From the NCBI GenBank assembly GCA_039679375.1, contig JBDKVA010000207.1, positions 33,132 through 97,131 on the forward strand: 64,000 bases of DNA, in the 5' to 3' direction. The translations under genes and the position numbers were made by a program. The stretch comes from JBDKVA01 sp039679375 (GTDB lineage: Bacteria; Bacillota; Clostridia; Acetivibrionales; DTU013). This document shows positions 25,111 to 33,717 of this stretch, one piece after another. Positions within the stretch are counted from its first letter, which is position 1. Each line of letters starts with the position of its first letter. A model generated the notes under the pieces. That model did not search any database. It was not told the origin of the DNA and saw only the letters and a program-made list of their open reading frames with translations.

Positions 25111-25338
25111 TGGACTGAAGCATATAGATTATTTGGAAAAGAGTGGGTCGACCCCACTCTTTGTCTTTAAATAAAGATTTCTATGCACAGAGCGCCTAAT
25201 TGTGATTTGTCGCTTAAGCGCTTCACAGTGTAAGTGAATTCCACAGTGAAGCAAGCGACCGGCGCTCGCGCGGCGAGCAGAAAGGGCGGAATAATTGTTT
25301 CCCTTCTGCTCGATTGGTCTGAATTGAAAGGAATGGTC
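25111..25338 (+). promoter_or_regulatory. Structured leader of the nusA operon
   Basis: Three hairpins fill this leader. First, AAAGAGTGGG (25138-25147) with CCCACTCTTT (25153-25162), followed by a TTGTCTTT tract, looks like a terminator. Second, GTCGCTT and GCTTCAC pair with GTGAAGC and AAGCGAC (25209-25259). Third, CGAGCAGAAAGGG pairs with CCCTTCTGCTCG (25274-25312, one bulge). The rimP ribosome-binding site follows at 25326-25331. The layout suits attenuation control of NusA or RimP supply. I recognise no named riboswitch here. Confidence 0.6.
25138..25166 (+). terminator. Terminator-like hairpin in the rimP leader
   Basis: A 10-bp perfect stem around a 5-base loop followed directly by TTGTCTTT. 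It stands about 35 bp after the promoter -10 box, so it would stop transcription early unless prevented; it cannot belong to the QueG-like gene alone because the promoter lies between. Confidence 0.6.
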
Positions 25339-25809
25339 GTGCAGGGTATGGCAAAAAAACGGGTGGAAGACATTGTGGAGGAACTGGCGCAGCCTATCGT
25401 AGAGGGGTTGTCATTTGAATTGGTGGATGTGGAATATATTAAGGAAGGCGCCTACTGGTACCTGAGAATATACATAGATAAACCCGGCGGAATTGCAATC
25501 GATGACTGCCAGACAGTCAGCGAACGGCTGAGCGATAAGCTTGATGAAGCGGATCCTATTAAGCAAAGCTACATTTTGGAAGTTTCATCGCCTGGTGAAA
25601 GGCCGCTGAAAAAGGATCGCGATTATGAACGGTTTAAGGGTGAGATGGTTGAAGTGAAGCTTTATCAGCCGATAAACGGAAAGAAAGTATTTGAAGGGGA
25701 ACTTCAAGGTCTGGTGGATGACAAAGTGGAAATAAAAACAAGCGATGGCACAATCATGAACTTCGACAAGAAAGATACAAGTCTTGTAAGGAGAATTATA
25801 AGATTTTGA
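25339..25809 (+). CDS. rimP: Ribosome maturation factor RimP
   Basis: About 156 residues, needed for late 30S assembly. The family pattern is clear: VEDIVEELAQPIVEGLSFEL, VEYIKEGAYWYLRIYIDKPG, GIAIDDCQTVSERLSD and LEVSSPGERPLKKDRDYERF (20 residues). I start at GTG 25339, 7 bp after GAAAGG; ATG 25348 is a close alternative. The frame is open back to 25234, but that segment lies in the structured leader and has no ribosome-binding site. It opens the rimP-nusA-rnpM-ylxQ-infB operon. Confidence 0.93.
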   Translation: MQGMAKKRVEDIVEELAQPIVEGLSFELVDVEYIKEGAYWYLRIYIDKPGGIAIDDCQTVSERLSDKLDEADPIKQSYILEVSSPGERPLKKDRDYERFKGEMVEVKLYQPINGKKVFEGELQGLVDDKVEIKTSDGTIMNFDKKDTSLVRRIIRF

Positions 25810-25850
25810 ACGATACCCCGGCGTTTCGGGATATAACAGGAGGTTAAAGT

Positions 25851-27068
25851 ATGAGTGCAGAATTGATACAGGCATTGGAGCAGTTGGAAAAGGAAAAGGG
25901 AATTCAAAAGGAAGTGCTGATTGAAGCTATTGAAGCTGCGCTTGTCTCAGCTTACAAAAGGAATTTCGGTTCCACACAGAATGTGAAAATATATATCGAT
26001 CCCGCAACGGGCGATGTGAAGGTATATGCGCTGAAAAGAGTCACATCCTTGCCTGAAAGCGAAAACGGAGATATTTCGCTGGAAGAGGCCAGAAAATTGA
26101 GCAGTGAATATGAGGAAGAGGATATCGCCGAAATAGAAGTGACTCCGAAAAAATTCGGCCGTATCGCGGCACAAACGGCTAAACAGGTCGTTATGCAGAG
26201 AATACGCGAAGCTGAGCGCGGTATCATTTTTGACGAGTTTTACAATAAGGAAGGCGATATTGTCACCGGCATCATTCAAAGGAATGAGCGTAAAAATATT
26301 ATCATCGATCTCGGAAAGACGGAGGCGATCATTGCTCCATCCGAACAAACCAACGGTGAAGAATACAGGTTCAATGACAGGATCAAGACCTATATCGTAG
26401 AGGTCAAAAAGACGACTAAAGGACCTCAGATCATGGTTTCAAGGACACATCCTGGACTGGTGAAGAGGCTGTTTGAGCTGGAGGTACCGGAAATCCACGA
26501 TGGAACAGTTGAAATCAAGAGTATTTCCAGAGAACCTGGCTCAAGGACCAAAATAGCGGTGTATTCAAAGGACCCCAATGTAGATCCGGTAGGAGCATGT
26601 GTCGGTCAGAAAGGCACAAGGGTCCAGGCAATTGTAGACGAACTGAGGGGCGAGAAGATCGATATCATCAAATGGAGCAGCAACCCTGAGGAATATATTT
26701 CGAGCAGTCTGAGTCCTGCAAAGGTTGTGCGCGTGGATACGGATGAGAACGTCAGATCGGCCAGGGTCATTGTGCCCGATTTCCAGCTTTCGCTGGCGAT
26801 CGGCAAGGAAGGGCAAAATGCAAGGCTGGCTGCAAAGCTGACCGGATGGAAAATAGATATAAAGAGTGAATCTCAGCTTCGGGCGGTGATCGAGCAGCAA
26901 ATGTTCAACATGAACACAAGCTATAACGCGGATGAAGATTCATTAGACAGCGAAGATGCTGAAGAATACGAAGATTACGATGAAACGGAAAAGGACGGGG
27001 ATGCTTCCGACGGAACCGGCGAAGATAATGATGAAGCAGCAGGCATGCAGGATGATGAGCATGAATAG
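25851..27068 (+). CDS. nusA: Transcription termination/antitermination factor NusA
   Basis: A 405-residue RNA polymerase partner controlling pausing, termination and antitermination. Domains: N-terminal polymerase-binding part (about 1-130), S1 domain (about 135-200, GDIVTGIIQRNERKNIIIDL), KH1 (about 230-275, DPVGACVGQKGTRVQAIVDE) and KH2 (about 300-345, LSLAIGKEGQNARLAAKLTG). The last 40 residues are an acidic, low-complexity tail not found in B. subtilis NusA. AGGAGG precedes the ATG. Position after a leader with a terminator-like hairpin fits autoregulation. Confidence 0.97.
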   Translation: MSAELIQALEQLEKEKGIQKEVLIEAIEAALVSAYKRNFGSTQNVKIYIDPATGDVKVYALKRVTSLPESENGDISLEEARKLSSEYEEEDIAEIEVTPKKFGRIAAQTAKQVVMQRIREAERGIIFDEFYNKEGDIVTGIIQRNERKNIIIDLGKTEAIIAPSEQTNGEEYRFNDRIKTYIVEVKKTTKGPQIMVSRTHPGLVKRLFELEVPEIHDGTVEIKSISREPGSRTKIAVYSKDPNVDPVGACVGQKGTRVQAIVDELRGEKIDIIKWSSNPEEYISSSLSPAKVVRVDTDENVRSARVIVPDFQLSLAIGKEGQNARLAAKLTGWKIDIKSESQLRAVIEQQMFNMNTSYNADEDSLDSEDAEEYEDYDETEKDGDASDGTGEDNDEAAGMQDDEHE

Positions 27069-27080
27069 AGGTGAACGTAC

Positions 27081-27353
27081 TTGAAGCAGAAGAAAATACC
27101 TTTGAGGATGTGCCTCGGATGCCAGGAGATGAAGACAAAAAAGGAATTGATAAGGATCGTCAGAGATAAGGAAGGCTGCACTAGCGTTGATTTTACGGGC
27201 AAGAAGGCCGGCAGGGGAGCGTATATTTGCAAAAGTATGGAATGCTTTGAGAAAGCGAAAAAGGGAAAGAGGCTGGAAAAAGCTTTTGAAGCCCGTATTG
27301 ATGAAGAAGTGTATGATACCCTGAAAAAGCAATTGGAGGGAAATAATGTTTGA
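27081..27353 (+). CDS. rnpM: RNase P modulator RnpM (YlxR)
   Basis: A 90-residue small RNA-binding protein of the YlxR family, described as a modulator of RNase P in B. subtilis. Signature residues are RMCLGCQEMKTKKELIRIVR (20 residues) and KKAGRGAYICKSMECFEKA. The start is TTG 27081 with GAGGTGA upstream. It lies in its usual place between nusA and infB and overlaps ylxQ by 8 bp. Confidence 0.92.
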   Translation: MKQKKIPLRMCLGCQEMKTKKELIRIVRDKEGCTSVDFTGKKAGRGAYICKSMECFEKAKKGKRLEKAFEARIDEEVYDTLKKQLEGNNV

Positions 27354-27672
27354 AGGGATATACTCCTTTCTGGGTTTGGCTACAAAAGCAGGCAAATTGC
27401 TATCAGGCGAGGAGACCTGTGAAAGAGCGCTGAAATCCGGAAAGGTATACCTGGTTATTGTATCGGAAGATGCTTCGGACAATACCAAAAAAAAATTCAA
27501 GGATATGTGCAGTTACAGAGACATTGACATCAGGTGTTTCGGAGAGAAGGAACTGCTGGGCAGGTTTACCGGCAAAACGATCCGCTCCGTAATTGCAGTA
27601 ACTGGGAGAAGCTTTGCAGAGCATCTCAAGGATATGATTGATAACCGCGGTATAGAACATGGGGGTGTATAG
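27346..27672 (+). CDS. ylxQ: L7Ae-family ribosomal/K-turn-binding protein YlxQ
   Basis: A 108-residue member of the L7Ae/L30e family; such proteins bind kink-turn RNA. The pattern GLATKAGKLLSGEETCERAL, LVIVSEDASDNTKKKF and ELLGRFTGKTIRSVIAV matches YlxQ. ATG 27346 has GGAGG upstream and overlaps rnpM. Its RNA partner is unknown. Confidence 0.9.
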   Translation: MFEGIYSFLGLATKAGKLLSGEETCERALKSGKVYLVIVSEDASDNTKKKFKDMCSYRDIDIRCFGEKELLGRFTGKTIRSVIAVTGRSFAEHLKDMIDNRGIEHGGV

Positions 27673-27674
27673 AG

Positions 27675-30600
27675 TTGGGAAAAGTTAGGGTATACGAACT
27701 GGCAAAAGAAATGAATACAACAAGCAAGAGGCTGATGGAAAAGCTTGCAGAAATCAATGTGGTTGTTAAAAATCACATGAGTCTTCTTGAAGACAATGAA
27801 CTGGAAGCACTGTACAAGCATATCGGTGTGATTCAGCATGATGATAAAAAGGCTGAGCCTGATGTCAAAAAAGCAGCACCGGTAAATCCGCCTCAACCTA
27901 AGCCTGAAATAAAGAAAGATACAAAAAGTGCACCCCGAATAATCAGAACGACCGAAATCATCATTAATAGCCGTAATGAGGGATCACAGGGATCAAGGAA
28001 CGATTCTTCAAAGAATGATATGAGAGGCTCAAAAAATGACGCAAGGCATGATTATATAAGGTCTACGGATGCAAATTCCGGGTTGCGGGCAGGTTTTGTG
28101 CGGGCGGGCAGGCCTGAATATATGAAGGATTTGAACAAAGCGGTAAGAACGGATGTGCCAAAAACGGTCCAGGATGCGCGTCCAGGCAAGGGGATTGCGG
28201 GTCAGGCTGCCGTAGAGCCGACGAAAGCGAAACAACCTGTGAAGCATGATATGGCGGCAGCAAGCCATGAAAATACAGCGCCTGAGAAAACGGAAACAAC
28301 AAAGAATGATAACACGAAAAACGTTGCAGCATCAGATAACGTCGTAGTAATAACAAAAAAGGAAGAAAAAACAGAAATGCATGATGATACATCCGCCAGC
28401 ATGAATGCAAGCAGGGTCAAAAATGAAAAACAGGATAATGTAAAGCCCAACAAGGATAAACACGCTCAGCAGCCTGACGAAGCAAATGCTGAAGGTGTGG
28501 AAGCGGTAAAAAGTAATGATGCGGACAGGAGCTTACAGGACAAAAACAATCAAGCTGAGAAGATACAGGAATTAGAAAAAATTGAAAGTGAAAAACCGCA
28601 GCATCAGGCTGCAAGGTCTCAGAGCGAAAAGCTCCAGCACCAGGGCGACGGGCCGCAGGATGAAAAAGCGGCTGTTGTCCGTGCTGATAAAACGCAAAGC
28701 GAAAAAACACTGAACGACAGGCCGCAGGGTGAAAAACCACAAAGCGACAGGCCGCAGAGCGACAAAGCCCAGGGCGGCAGGCCGCAAGGCGACAGGCCGC
28801 AGTATCAGGGGGGCAGGCCGCAGGGTGACAGGCCGCAGTACCAGGGAGGCAGGCCGCAGGGCGACAGGCCGCAGTACCAGGGCAGCAGGCCGCAGGGCGA
28901 CAGACCGCCGTATCAGGGCAGCAGACCACAGGGCGACAGGCCGCCGTATCAAGGCAGCAGGCCGCAAGGCGACAGGCCGCCGTATCAGGGCAGCAGGCCA
29001 CAGGGCGACAGGCCGTCATACCAGGGCAGCAGGCCGCAGGGTGACAGGCCGCAGTACCAGGGAAGCAGGCCACAGGGTGACAGGCCGCAGTACCAGGGCG
29101 GCAGGCCGCAGGGTGGAACGGGATACCGTTCCGGGAGCAGGCCCCTTGAAATACCGAAGCCGGACCTCACGATTGCCCAAAAAGAAGAGCTTGGTTCGCA
29201 GAGAAGCGAAATCAGGAGGGAATTCAGCAATAAAGATCTAGACAAGGATGTAAAGAGAGAACAGAGGAAAGAAGCTCCGAAATCGCAACCTGTGGTCAAG
29301 GGCACAAAGAGGTTCAAACCTACAAATATAGGGCTTGCTGAAAAGAAGGGCGTATCGGAGATATTATCGGAGGATTTTATACTGAACGAGTTTTATAATG
29401 ATTCCGATGCTTCGAAGAAGAAGCTGAACAAGCTCCGGAAGGACAGGAAAGCGGAAGCCCAGCCCAAATATATACCTCAAAGGGCGGTGCTTACTTCCAT
29501 AAAAATACCGGAAAGCATCACTGTCAAGGATTTGGCCGAAGCATTGAAAAAGACCTCTACCGAAATCATAAAGAGGCTGATGGTATACGGTATTATGGCT
29601 ACACTCAATCAGGAAATCGACTTTGATACCGCCACAATCATTGCGGAAGAGTTTGGAGTAAAGACAGAAAAAGAAGTGGTAGTGAATGAAGAGGATATAC
29701 TCTTTGATGATTCTGAAGAGGACGATCTGTCCAAACTTGTTCCAAGGCCACCGGTAGTTGTTGTAATGGGCCATGTCGACCATGGCAAGACCTCATTGCT
29801 TGATGCGATCAAGTCAACGCATGTGATTGATACCGAAGCGGGAGGCATCACTCAGCATATCGGCGCTTATACAGTAAAAATAAATAACAGGAACATTACG
29901 TTCCTCGACACCCCGGGCCATGAGGCTTTTACCGCCATGAGGGCAAGGGGGGCGCAGGTGACGGATATCGCAATATTGGTCGTAGCGGCGGATGACGGCG
30001 TCATGCCGCAAACAATTGAAGCAATCAACCATGCCAAGGCTGCCAACGTATCCATTATCGTTGCCATCAACAAGATCGACAAGCCCGGGGCAAACCCGGA
30101 TAAAGTGAAACAGGAACTTGTACAATATGGCCTTGTTTCGGAAGAGTGGGGCGGCGATGTGATTTGTGTAAATGTTTCGGCTAAGAAACGGCAGAATATC
30201 GACCAGCTGCTTGAAATGATCCTGCTGACTGCCGATGTGCTTGAACTGAAGGCTGATCCGAACAGACAGGCCAAAGGTACTGTGATCGAGGCCAAGCTTG
30301 ACAAAAACAGGGGGCCTCTTGCAACCGTCCTTGTACAAAGGGGCACACTTCATGTTGGAGACTCGATCGTTACAGGAACGACAGTAGGCAGGATAAGGGC
30401 TCTGACAGATGATAAGGGGAATTTTGTCAAGGATGCAGGTCCGTCTACTCCGGTTGAAATACTTGGGCTGCCGGAAGTGCCTGAAGCAGGCGAGCTGTTC
30501 TATGCGATAGAAGACGAGAAAGTAGCCAAACACCTGGCTGAAAAGAGAAAATTGAAGCAGAAGGAACAGCAGATGAATACGACTTCAAGGGTCACACTTG

Positions 30601-31241
30601 AAGATTTGTACAAGCAAATAAAGGAAGGAAAGGTCAAGGATCTGAATATCATTATTAAGGCTGATGTGCAGGGCTCGGTTGAAGCAGTCAAGCAGTCGCT
30701 TGAGAAGCTGACCAACAATGAAGTACGTGTAAACATCATCCATGGCGGTGTCGGCGCCATTAATGAAGCGGATGTGACCTTGGCCGGCGTATCCAATGCG
30801 ATCATCATCGGCTTTAATGTAAGACCCGGTGTGAATGTAGCTGAGGCTGCCGAGAATGCCGGCGTCGATATCAGGCTCTACAGTATCATTTACAATGCGA
30901 TCGAAGATATCGAGGCTGCCATGAAGGGAATGCTGGAGCCGACGTTTAAGGAGGTCGTATTGGGGCATACTGAAATCAGGCAAATATTCAAAGTATCCGG
31001 TGTCGGTTCCATAGCAGGCTGTTATGTGCTTGATGGCAAAATCGGCAGGAATTCGGACATCAGAGTTATCCGTGACGGCATTGTGGTGCACGAAGGCAAG
31101 CTTGCTTCGCTCAAACGCTTCAAGGATGATGCTAAGGAAGTAACGCAGGGCTTTGAATGCGGGCTTTCCATTGAAAGATTCAACGATATAAAAGAAAAGG
31201 ATATTGTAGAATCGTATACGATGGAAGAGGTTCAGCGGTAG
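27675..31241 (+). CDS. infB: Translation initiation factor IF-2
   Basis: A 1188-residue GTPase that brings fMet-tRNA to the 30S subunit and promotes subunit joining. The N-terminal IF2_N motif VRVYELAKEMNTTSKRLMEK (20 residues) is followed by a very long disordered region (about 60-520) rich in K, D, Q, R and G. A second IF2_N element (about 615-660) precedes the G domain, with GHVDHGKT, DTPGHEAF and NKID, then domains II-IV. The length exceeds the usual 700-900 residues because of the linker, which contains nine copies of a 12-residue Arg-Pro-Gln-Gly unit. The start is TTG 27675 with GGGGGTG 7 bp upstream. It sits next to ylxQ and ahead of a terminator-like hairpin. Confidence 0.98.
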   Translation: MGKVRVYELAKEMNTTSKRLMEKLAEINVVVKNHMSLLEDNELEALYKHIGVIQHDDKKAEPDVKKAAPVNPPQPKPEIKKDTKSAPRIIRTTEIIINSRNEGSQGSRNDSSKNDMRGSKNDARHDYIRSTDANSGLRAGFVRAGRPEYMKDLNKAVRTDVPKTVQDARPGKGIAGQAAVEPTKAKQPVKHDMAAASHENTAPEKTETTKNDNTKNVAASDNVVVITKKEEKTEMHDDTSASMNASRVKNEKQDNVKPNKDKHAQQPDEANAEGVEAVKSNDADRSLQDKNNQAEKIQELEKIESEKPQHQAARSQSEKLQHQGDGPQDEKAAVVRADKTQSEKTLNDRPQGEKPQSDRPQSDKAQGGRPQGDRPQYQGGRPQGDRPQYQGGRPQGDRPQYQGSRPQGDRPPYQGSRPQGDRPPYQGSRPQGDRPPYQGSRPQGDRPSYQGSRPQGDRPQYQGSRPQGDRPQYQGGRPQGGTGYRSGSRPLEIPKPDLTIAQKEELGSQRSEIRREFSNKDLDKDVKREQRKEAPKSQPVVKGTKRFKPTNIGLAEKKGVSEILSEDFILNEFYNDSDASKKKLNKLRKDRKAEAQPKYIPQRAVLTSIKIPESITVKDLAEALKKTSTEIIKRLMVYGIMATLNQEIDFDTATIIAEEFGVKTEKEVVVNEEDILFDDSEEDDLSKLVPRPPVVVVMGHVDHGKTSLLDAIKSTHVIDTEAGGITQHIGAYTVKINNRNITFLDTPGHEAFTAMRARGAQVTDIAILVVAADDGVMPQTIEAINHAKAANVSIIVAINKIDKPGANPDKVKQELVQYGLVSEEWGGDVICVNVSAKKRQNIDQLLEMILLTADVLELKADPNRQAKGTVIEAKLDKNRGPLATVLVQRGTLHVGDSIVTGTTVGRIRALTDDKGNFVKDAGPSTPVEILGLPEVPEAGELFYAIEDEKVAKHLAEKRKLKQKEQQMNTTSRVTLEDLYKQIKEGKVKDLNIIIKADVQGSVEAVKQSLEKLTNNEVRVNIIHGGVGAINEADVTLAGVSNAIIIGFNVRPGVNVAEAAENAGVDIRLYSIIYNAIEDIEAAMKGMLEPTFKEVVLGHTEIRQIFKVSGVGSIAGCYVLDGKIGRNSDIRVIRDGIVVHEGKLASLKRFKDDAKEVTQGFECGLSIERFNDIKEKDIVESYTMEEVQR
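28773..29096 (+). repeat. 36-bp coding minisatellite in infB
   Basis: Nine in-frame 36-bp units encode GGRPQGDRPQYQ, GSRPQGDRPPYQ or close variants, plus a partial tenth unit to about 29120. Synonymous drift between copies (cag/caa, ggc/ggt) shows some age. The tract makes the IF-2 linker positively charged and RG-rich. Frames on the other strand stay open here only because of the repeat. Confidence 0.95.
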
Positions 31242-31273
31242 GGCCGGGACGTTTCGACAATATACAAAAATCA

Positions 31274-31311
31274 GGCTGGATGGGCGGTAATACTGTCTGC
31301 CCGGCCTTTTT
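31274..31311 (+). terminator. Terminator-like hairpin between infB and rbfA
   Basis: GGGCGG (31282-31287) pairs with CTGCCC (31297-31302, one G-U), extended by an outer GGC/GCC pairing, and is followed by five T. It lies between genes that are normally co-transcribed, so it may only partly stop transcription. Confidence 0.7.
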
Positions 31312-31336
31312 GCTAAAAAACCGGGGAGTGGTGATG

Positions 31337-31684
31337 ATGGATAGAACGGGCAGAATATCGGAAGAAATGAAAAAAGAAGTCAGCGCAATGATTCAAAATG
31401 GGTTGAAGGATCCAAGACTATCGAAAATGATCAGTGTAACCTCAGCAGAAGTGACAAGAGATTTGCGGTATGCTAAAATATACATCAGTGTGCTTGGAAC
31501 GGAAGACGATAAAAAAAGCGCGCTTGCAGGCTTAAAAAGTGCTGCAGGCTTCATCCGGCGCGAAGTCGGACACAAGCTGCAGCTTAGGTATGCACCGGAG
31601 CTGCTGTTTGAACTGGACAATTCAATTGAACGGGGAGTATATATTACAAAATTGATTAACGATACCATTCAGGGGAATAAATGA
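31337..31684 (+). CDS. rbfA: 30S ribosome-binding factor RbfA
   Basis: About 115 residues, a cold-shock and 30S maturation factor with a KH-like fold. The family pattern RISEEMKKEVSAMIQNGLKD, VTSAEVTRDLRYAKIYIS and RYAPELLFELDNSIERG is clear. ATG 31337 has GGGGAG 8 bp upstream; ATG 31334 directly before is an alternative. The frame open to 31280 overlaps the terminator-like hairpin and is not used. Confidence 0.95.
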   Translation: MDRTGRISEEMKKEVSAMIQNGLKDPRLSKMISVTSAEVTRDLRYAKIYISVLGTEDDKKSALAGLKSAAGFIRREVGHKLQLRYAPELLFELDNSIERGVYITKLINDTIQGNK

Positions 31685-31708
31685 TTTATTAGAAATGGTG
31701 GATGATTG

Positions 31709-32662
31709 ATGCTGAACCAAATTGCGATGGATATCGTTGCTTCGGAACATATTGCCCTATTGCCCCACATATCTGCAGATGGGGATGCACTGGGTTCTTC
31801 ATTTGCATTGGCGCTGGCATTATCCTGTATGGGGAAGAATGTTTCCGTACTGCTTGAGGAGGAGATACCTTATATTTATGGCTTTTTGCCAGGGAATGAC
31901 CTTGCCGTGGTCTATGGTAAAATGACCCTGCATTATGACACGGTAGTGGCAATTGACTGCGGGGATAACGGAAGGCTTGGAGTCAGAAAAGAGGTCTTTG
32001 ACAGCGCGAAAATGACGGATAATATTGACCACCATCCTACGAATACAGCCTTTGCTGTCCACAACTACCTCGACACATCTTCATCGGCAACAGGGGAGAT
32101 CGTCTACCGGCTTCTTGAAATTCTAGGACAAAAAATCGGAAAGGATATTGCGACCTGCCTTTACGTGGCCATTGCTACGGATACCGGATGTTTTCGCTAC
32201 AGCAATACGACGCCGGTTACGCATATGATAACGGCAGAGCTTATTAAAACCGGTGTTGATGTGGCGGATGTTTCGCAAAAGGTGTTTGACTCGACTTCTT
32301 ATGAAAAAGTTAAGTTAACAGCAGAAGCCATTCACTCACTCGAGCTGTTTGAGAATGGAAAAATAGCAGTCATGACTATGCCGAATGATCTGATCAGGAA
32401 AACCGGCGCCAGGGAAGAGGACTGCGACGGGATCATCAATACAGCCAGGAACATCAGGGGTGTCGAGGTGGCTGCAATGCTCCGGCAGAGCGACCATGGA
32501 GATATTAAGGTAAACCTCAGATCCAATTCTTTTGTTGATGTATCCGCCATTGCAAGAAAGTATACCGGAGGCGGGCATAAAAGAGCCGCAGGCTTCACTA
32601 CGCAGGGAGCGCTGGACAAAACGAAAAAAAATCTTCTAAAGGATATAAGAGAAGTTCTTTGA
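31709..32662 (+). CDS. nrnA: DHH/DHHA1 phosphoesterase NrnA
   Basis: About 317 residues of the DHH family: bifunctional oligoribonuclease and pAp phosphatase (NrnA). Motifs seen are HISADGDALGSSFAL, VAIDCGDNGRLG, the DHH box NIDHHPTN, and the DHHA1 glycine motif YTGGGHKRAAGF. It degrades nano-RNAs (including the linear products of c-di-GMP turnover in some species) and adenosine bisphosphate in the cytoplasm. ATG 31709 has GGTGG 7 bp upstream. It lies between rbfA and truB, a usual Firmicutes order. The TPR-GGDEF proteins in this window make the possible c-di-GMP link worth noting. Confidence 0.93.
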   Translation: MLNQIAMDIVASEHIALLPHISADGDALGSSFALALALSCMGKNVSVLLEEEIPYIYGFLPGNDLAVVYGKMTLHYDTVVAIDCGDNGRLGVRKEVFDSAKMTDNIDHHPTNTAFAVHNYLDTSSSATGEIVYRLLEILGQKIGKDIATCLYVAIATDTGCFRYSNTTPVTHMITAELIKTGVDVADVSQKVFDSTSYEKVKLTAEAIHSLELFENGKIAVMTMPNDLIRKTGAREEDCDGIINTARNIRGVEVAAMLRQSDHGDIKVNLRSNSFVDVSAIARKYTGGGHKRAAGFTTQGALDKTKKNLLKDIREVL

Positions 32663-32663
32663 T

Positions 32664-33578
32664 ATGGACGGAATAAATGGAATATTAAATATATTAAAGC
32701 CTCCCGGAATGACCTCCTTCGATGTAGTCGCCTATCTTCGCGGGCTGCTCGGCATAAGGAAAATAGGCCATGCAGGCACGTTGGACCCTTTAGCTGTCGG
32801 TGTTCTGACGGTGTGTGTGGGAAATGCGACCGGAGCCATCGAATTTCTTATGGATAAGGACAAGCATTACCGCGCGGAGCTGACACTCGGTATTGCGACT
32901 GATACGCAGGATTCCACAGGTGAAATCCTTTATACTGCTGTTCCCGGATGCAGCGATGAAGAAATCAAGACGGCGATAAGCTCATTTGCGGGCAAATATC
33001 ATCAAACCCCACCTATGTATTCCGCATTGAGGGTCGACGGAAAAAGACTGTACGAGCTTGCAAGGGACGGTATAGAAGTGGAAAGACAGAGCCGTGAGGT
33101 AGAGATTTATTCCGTCCGGGTATTGGACATCGACAGGGTGGATGGCGTGAAAGTTCTTTTTGACGTGCATTGTTCGAAAGGGACATATATCAGGACATTA
33201 TGTGCGGATATCGGCGAACGCCTTGGCTGCGGCGGTCACATGTCGTTTCTGTTGAGAAAGCGTGCAGGCTCCTTTAATTTATCTGCAGCTTACGAACTGG
33301 AAGAACTGGCCCAAATGCAAAAGGAAAAAACGCTTCAGAACGCATTGATAAATGTGGAGTCGGCTTTTGACGGCTTACCGGGTTACGTGCTTGATAAAGA
33401 TTCGGATAGAAAGTTCAGAAATGGTATGCATGTTGCTGTTAAAAACGGAGCGTTTTTGAATAGCGCCGCTCTTGTACGCGTCTATGGCACAAACAAGCAA
33501 TTTATTGCGCTTGGAACTATTAAAAATAGTGAGGACGGAACATACCTCAAGGTGAAAAAATTTTTTTATATACATTGA
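32664..33578 (+). CDS. truB: tRNA pseudouridine(55) synthase TruB
   Basis: A 304-residue enzyme that makes pseudouridine 55 in the T loop of tRNA. The catalytic motif GHAGTLDPLAVGVL with its Asp, KHYRAELTLGIATDTQDSTG (20 residues) and the later CSKGTYIRTLCADIGERLG are clear. A C-terminal PUA-like part is present. ATG 32664 directly follows the nrnA stop; the ribosome-binding site lies within nrnA and is weak, so it is probably translationally coupled. Confidence 0.96.
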   Translation: MDGINGILNILKPPGMTSFDVVAYLRGLLGIRKIGHAGTLDPLAVGVLTVCVGNATGAIEFLMDKDKHYRAELTLGIATDTQDSTGEILYTAVPGCSDEEIKTAISSFAGKYHQTPPMYSALRVDGKRLYELARDGIEVERQSREVEIYSVRVLDIDRVDGVKVLFDVHCSKGTYIRTLCADIGERLGCGGHMSFLLRKRAGSFNLSAAYELEELAQMQKEKTLQNALINVESAFDGLPGYVLDKDSDRKFRNGMHVAVKNGAFLNSAALVRVYGTNKQFIALGTIKNSEDGTYLKVKKFFYIH

Positions 33579-33630
33579 AAAAAAGAATTGGGATCACAAG
33601 TTTTTTCATATGTGTTACCTTGATTTGATG

Positions 33631-33674
33631 TTGAACAAATTTTATTCGTTCATTAACCCAAATCATTTGTTCAA
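33631..33674. repeat. 10-bp inverted repeat upstream of ribF
   Basis: TTGAACAAAT (33631-33640) and ATTTGTTCAA (33665-33674) are exact reverse complements with a 24-base gap. The right arm belongs to an 18-bp string (33665-33682) that recurs exactly at 36298-36315. Confidence 0.8.
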
Positions 33675-33717
33675 CTTATATAGTTTGCACGCAAAACGGA
33701 AGAATGGGGTCTTACAG

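Noticed and set aside
28773..29096. Possible CRISPR-like array
   Set aside because: Direct repeats have no unique spacers and translate in frame as part of IF-2.
28417..29241. Long antisense (28417-29073) and alternate-frame (28729-29241) open frames over the infB repeat
   Set aside because: They stay open only because the 36-bp repeat has a length divisible by three and no stops in those frames; products are low-complexity and unlike known proteins.
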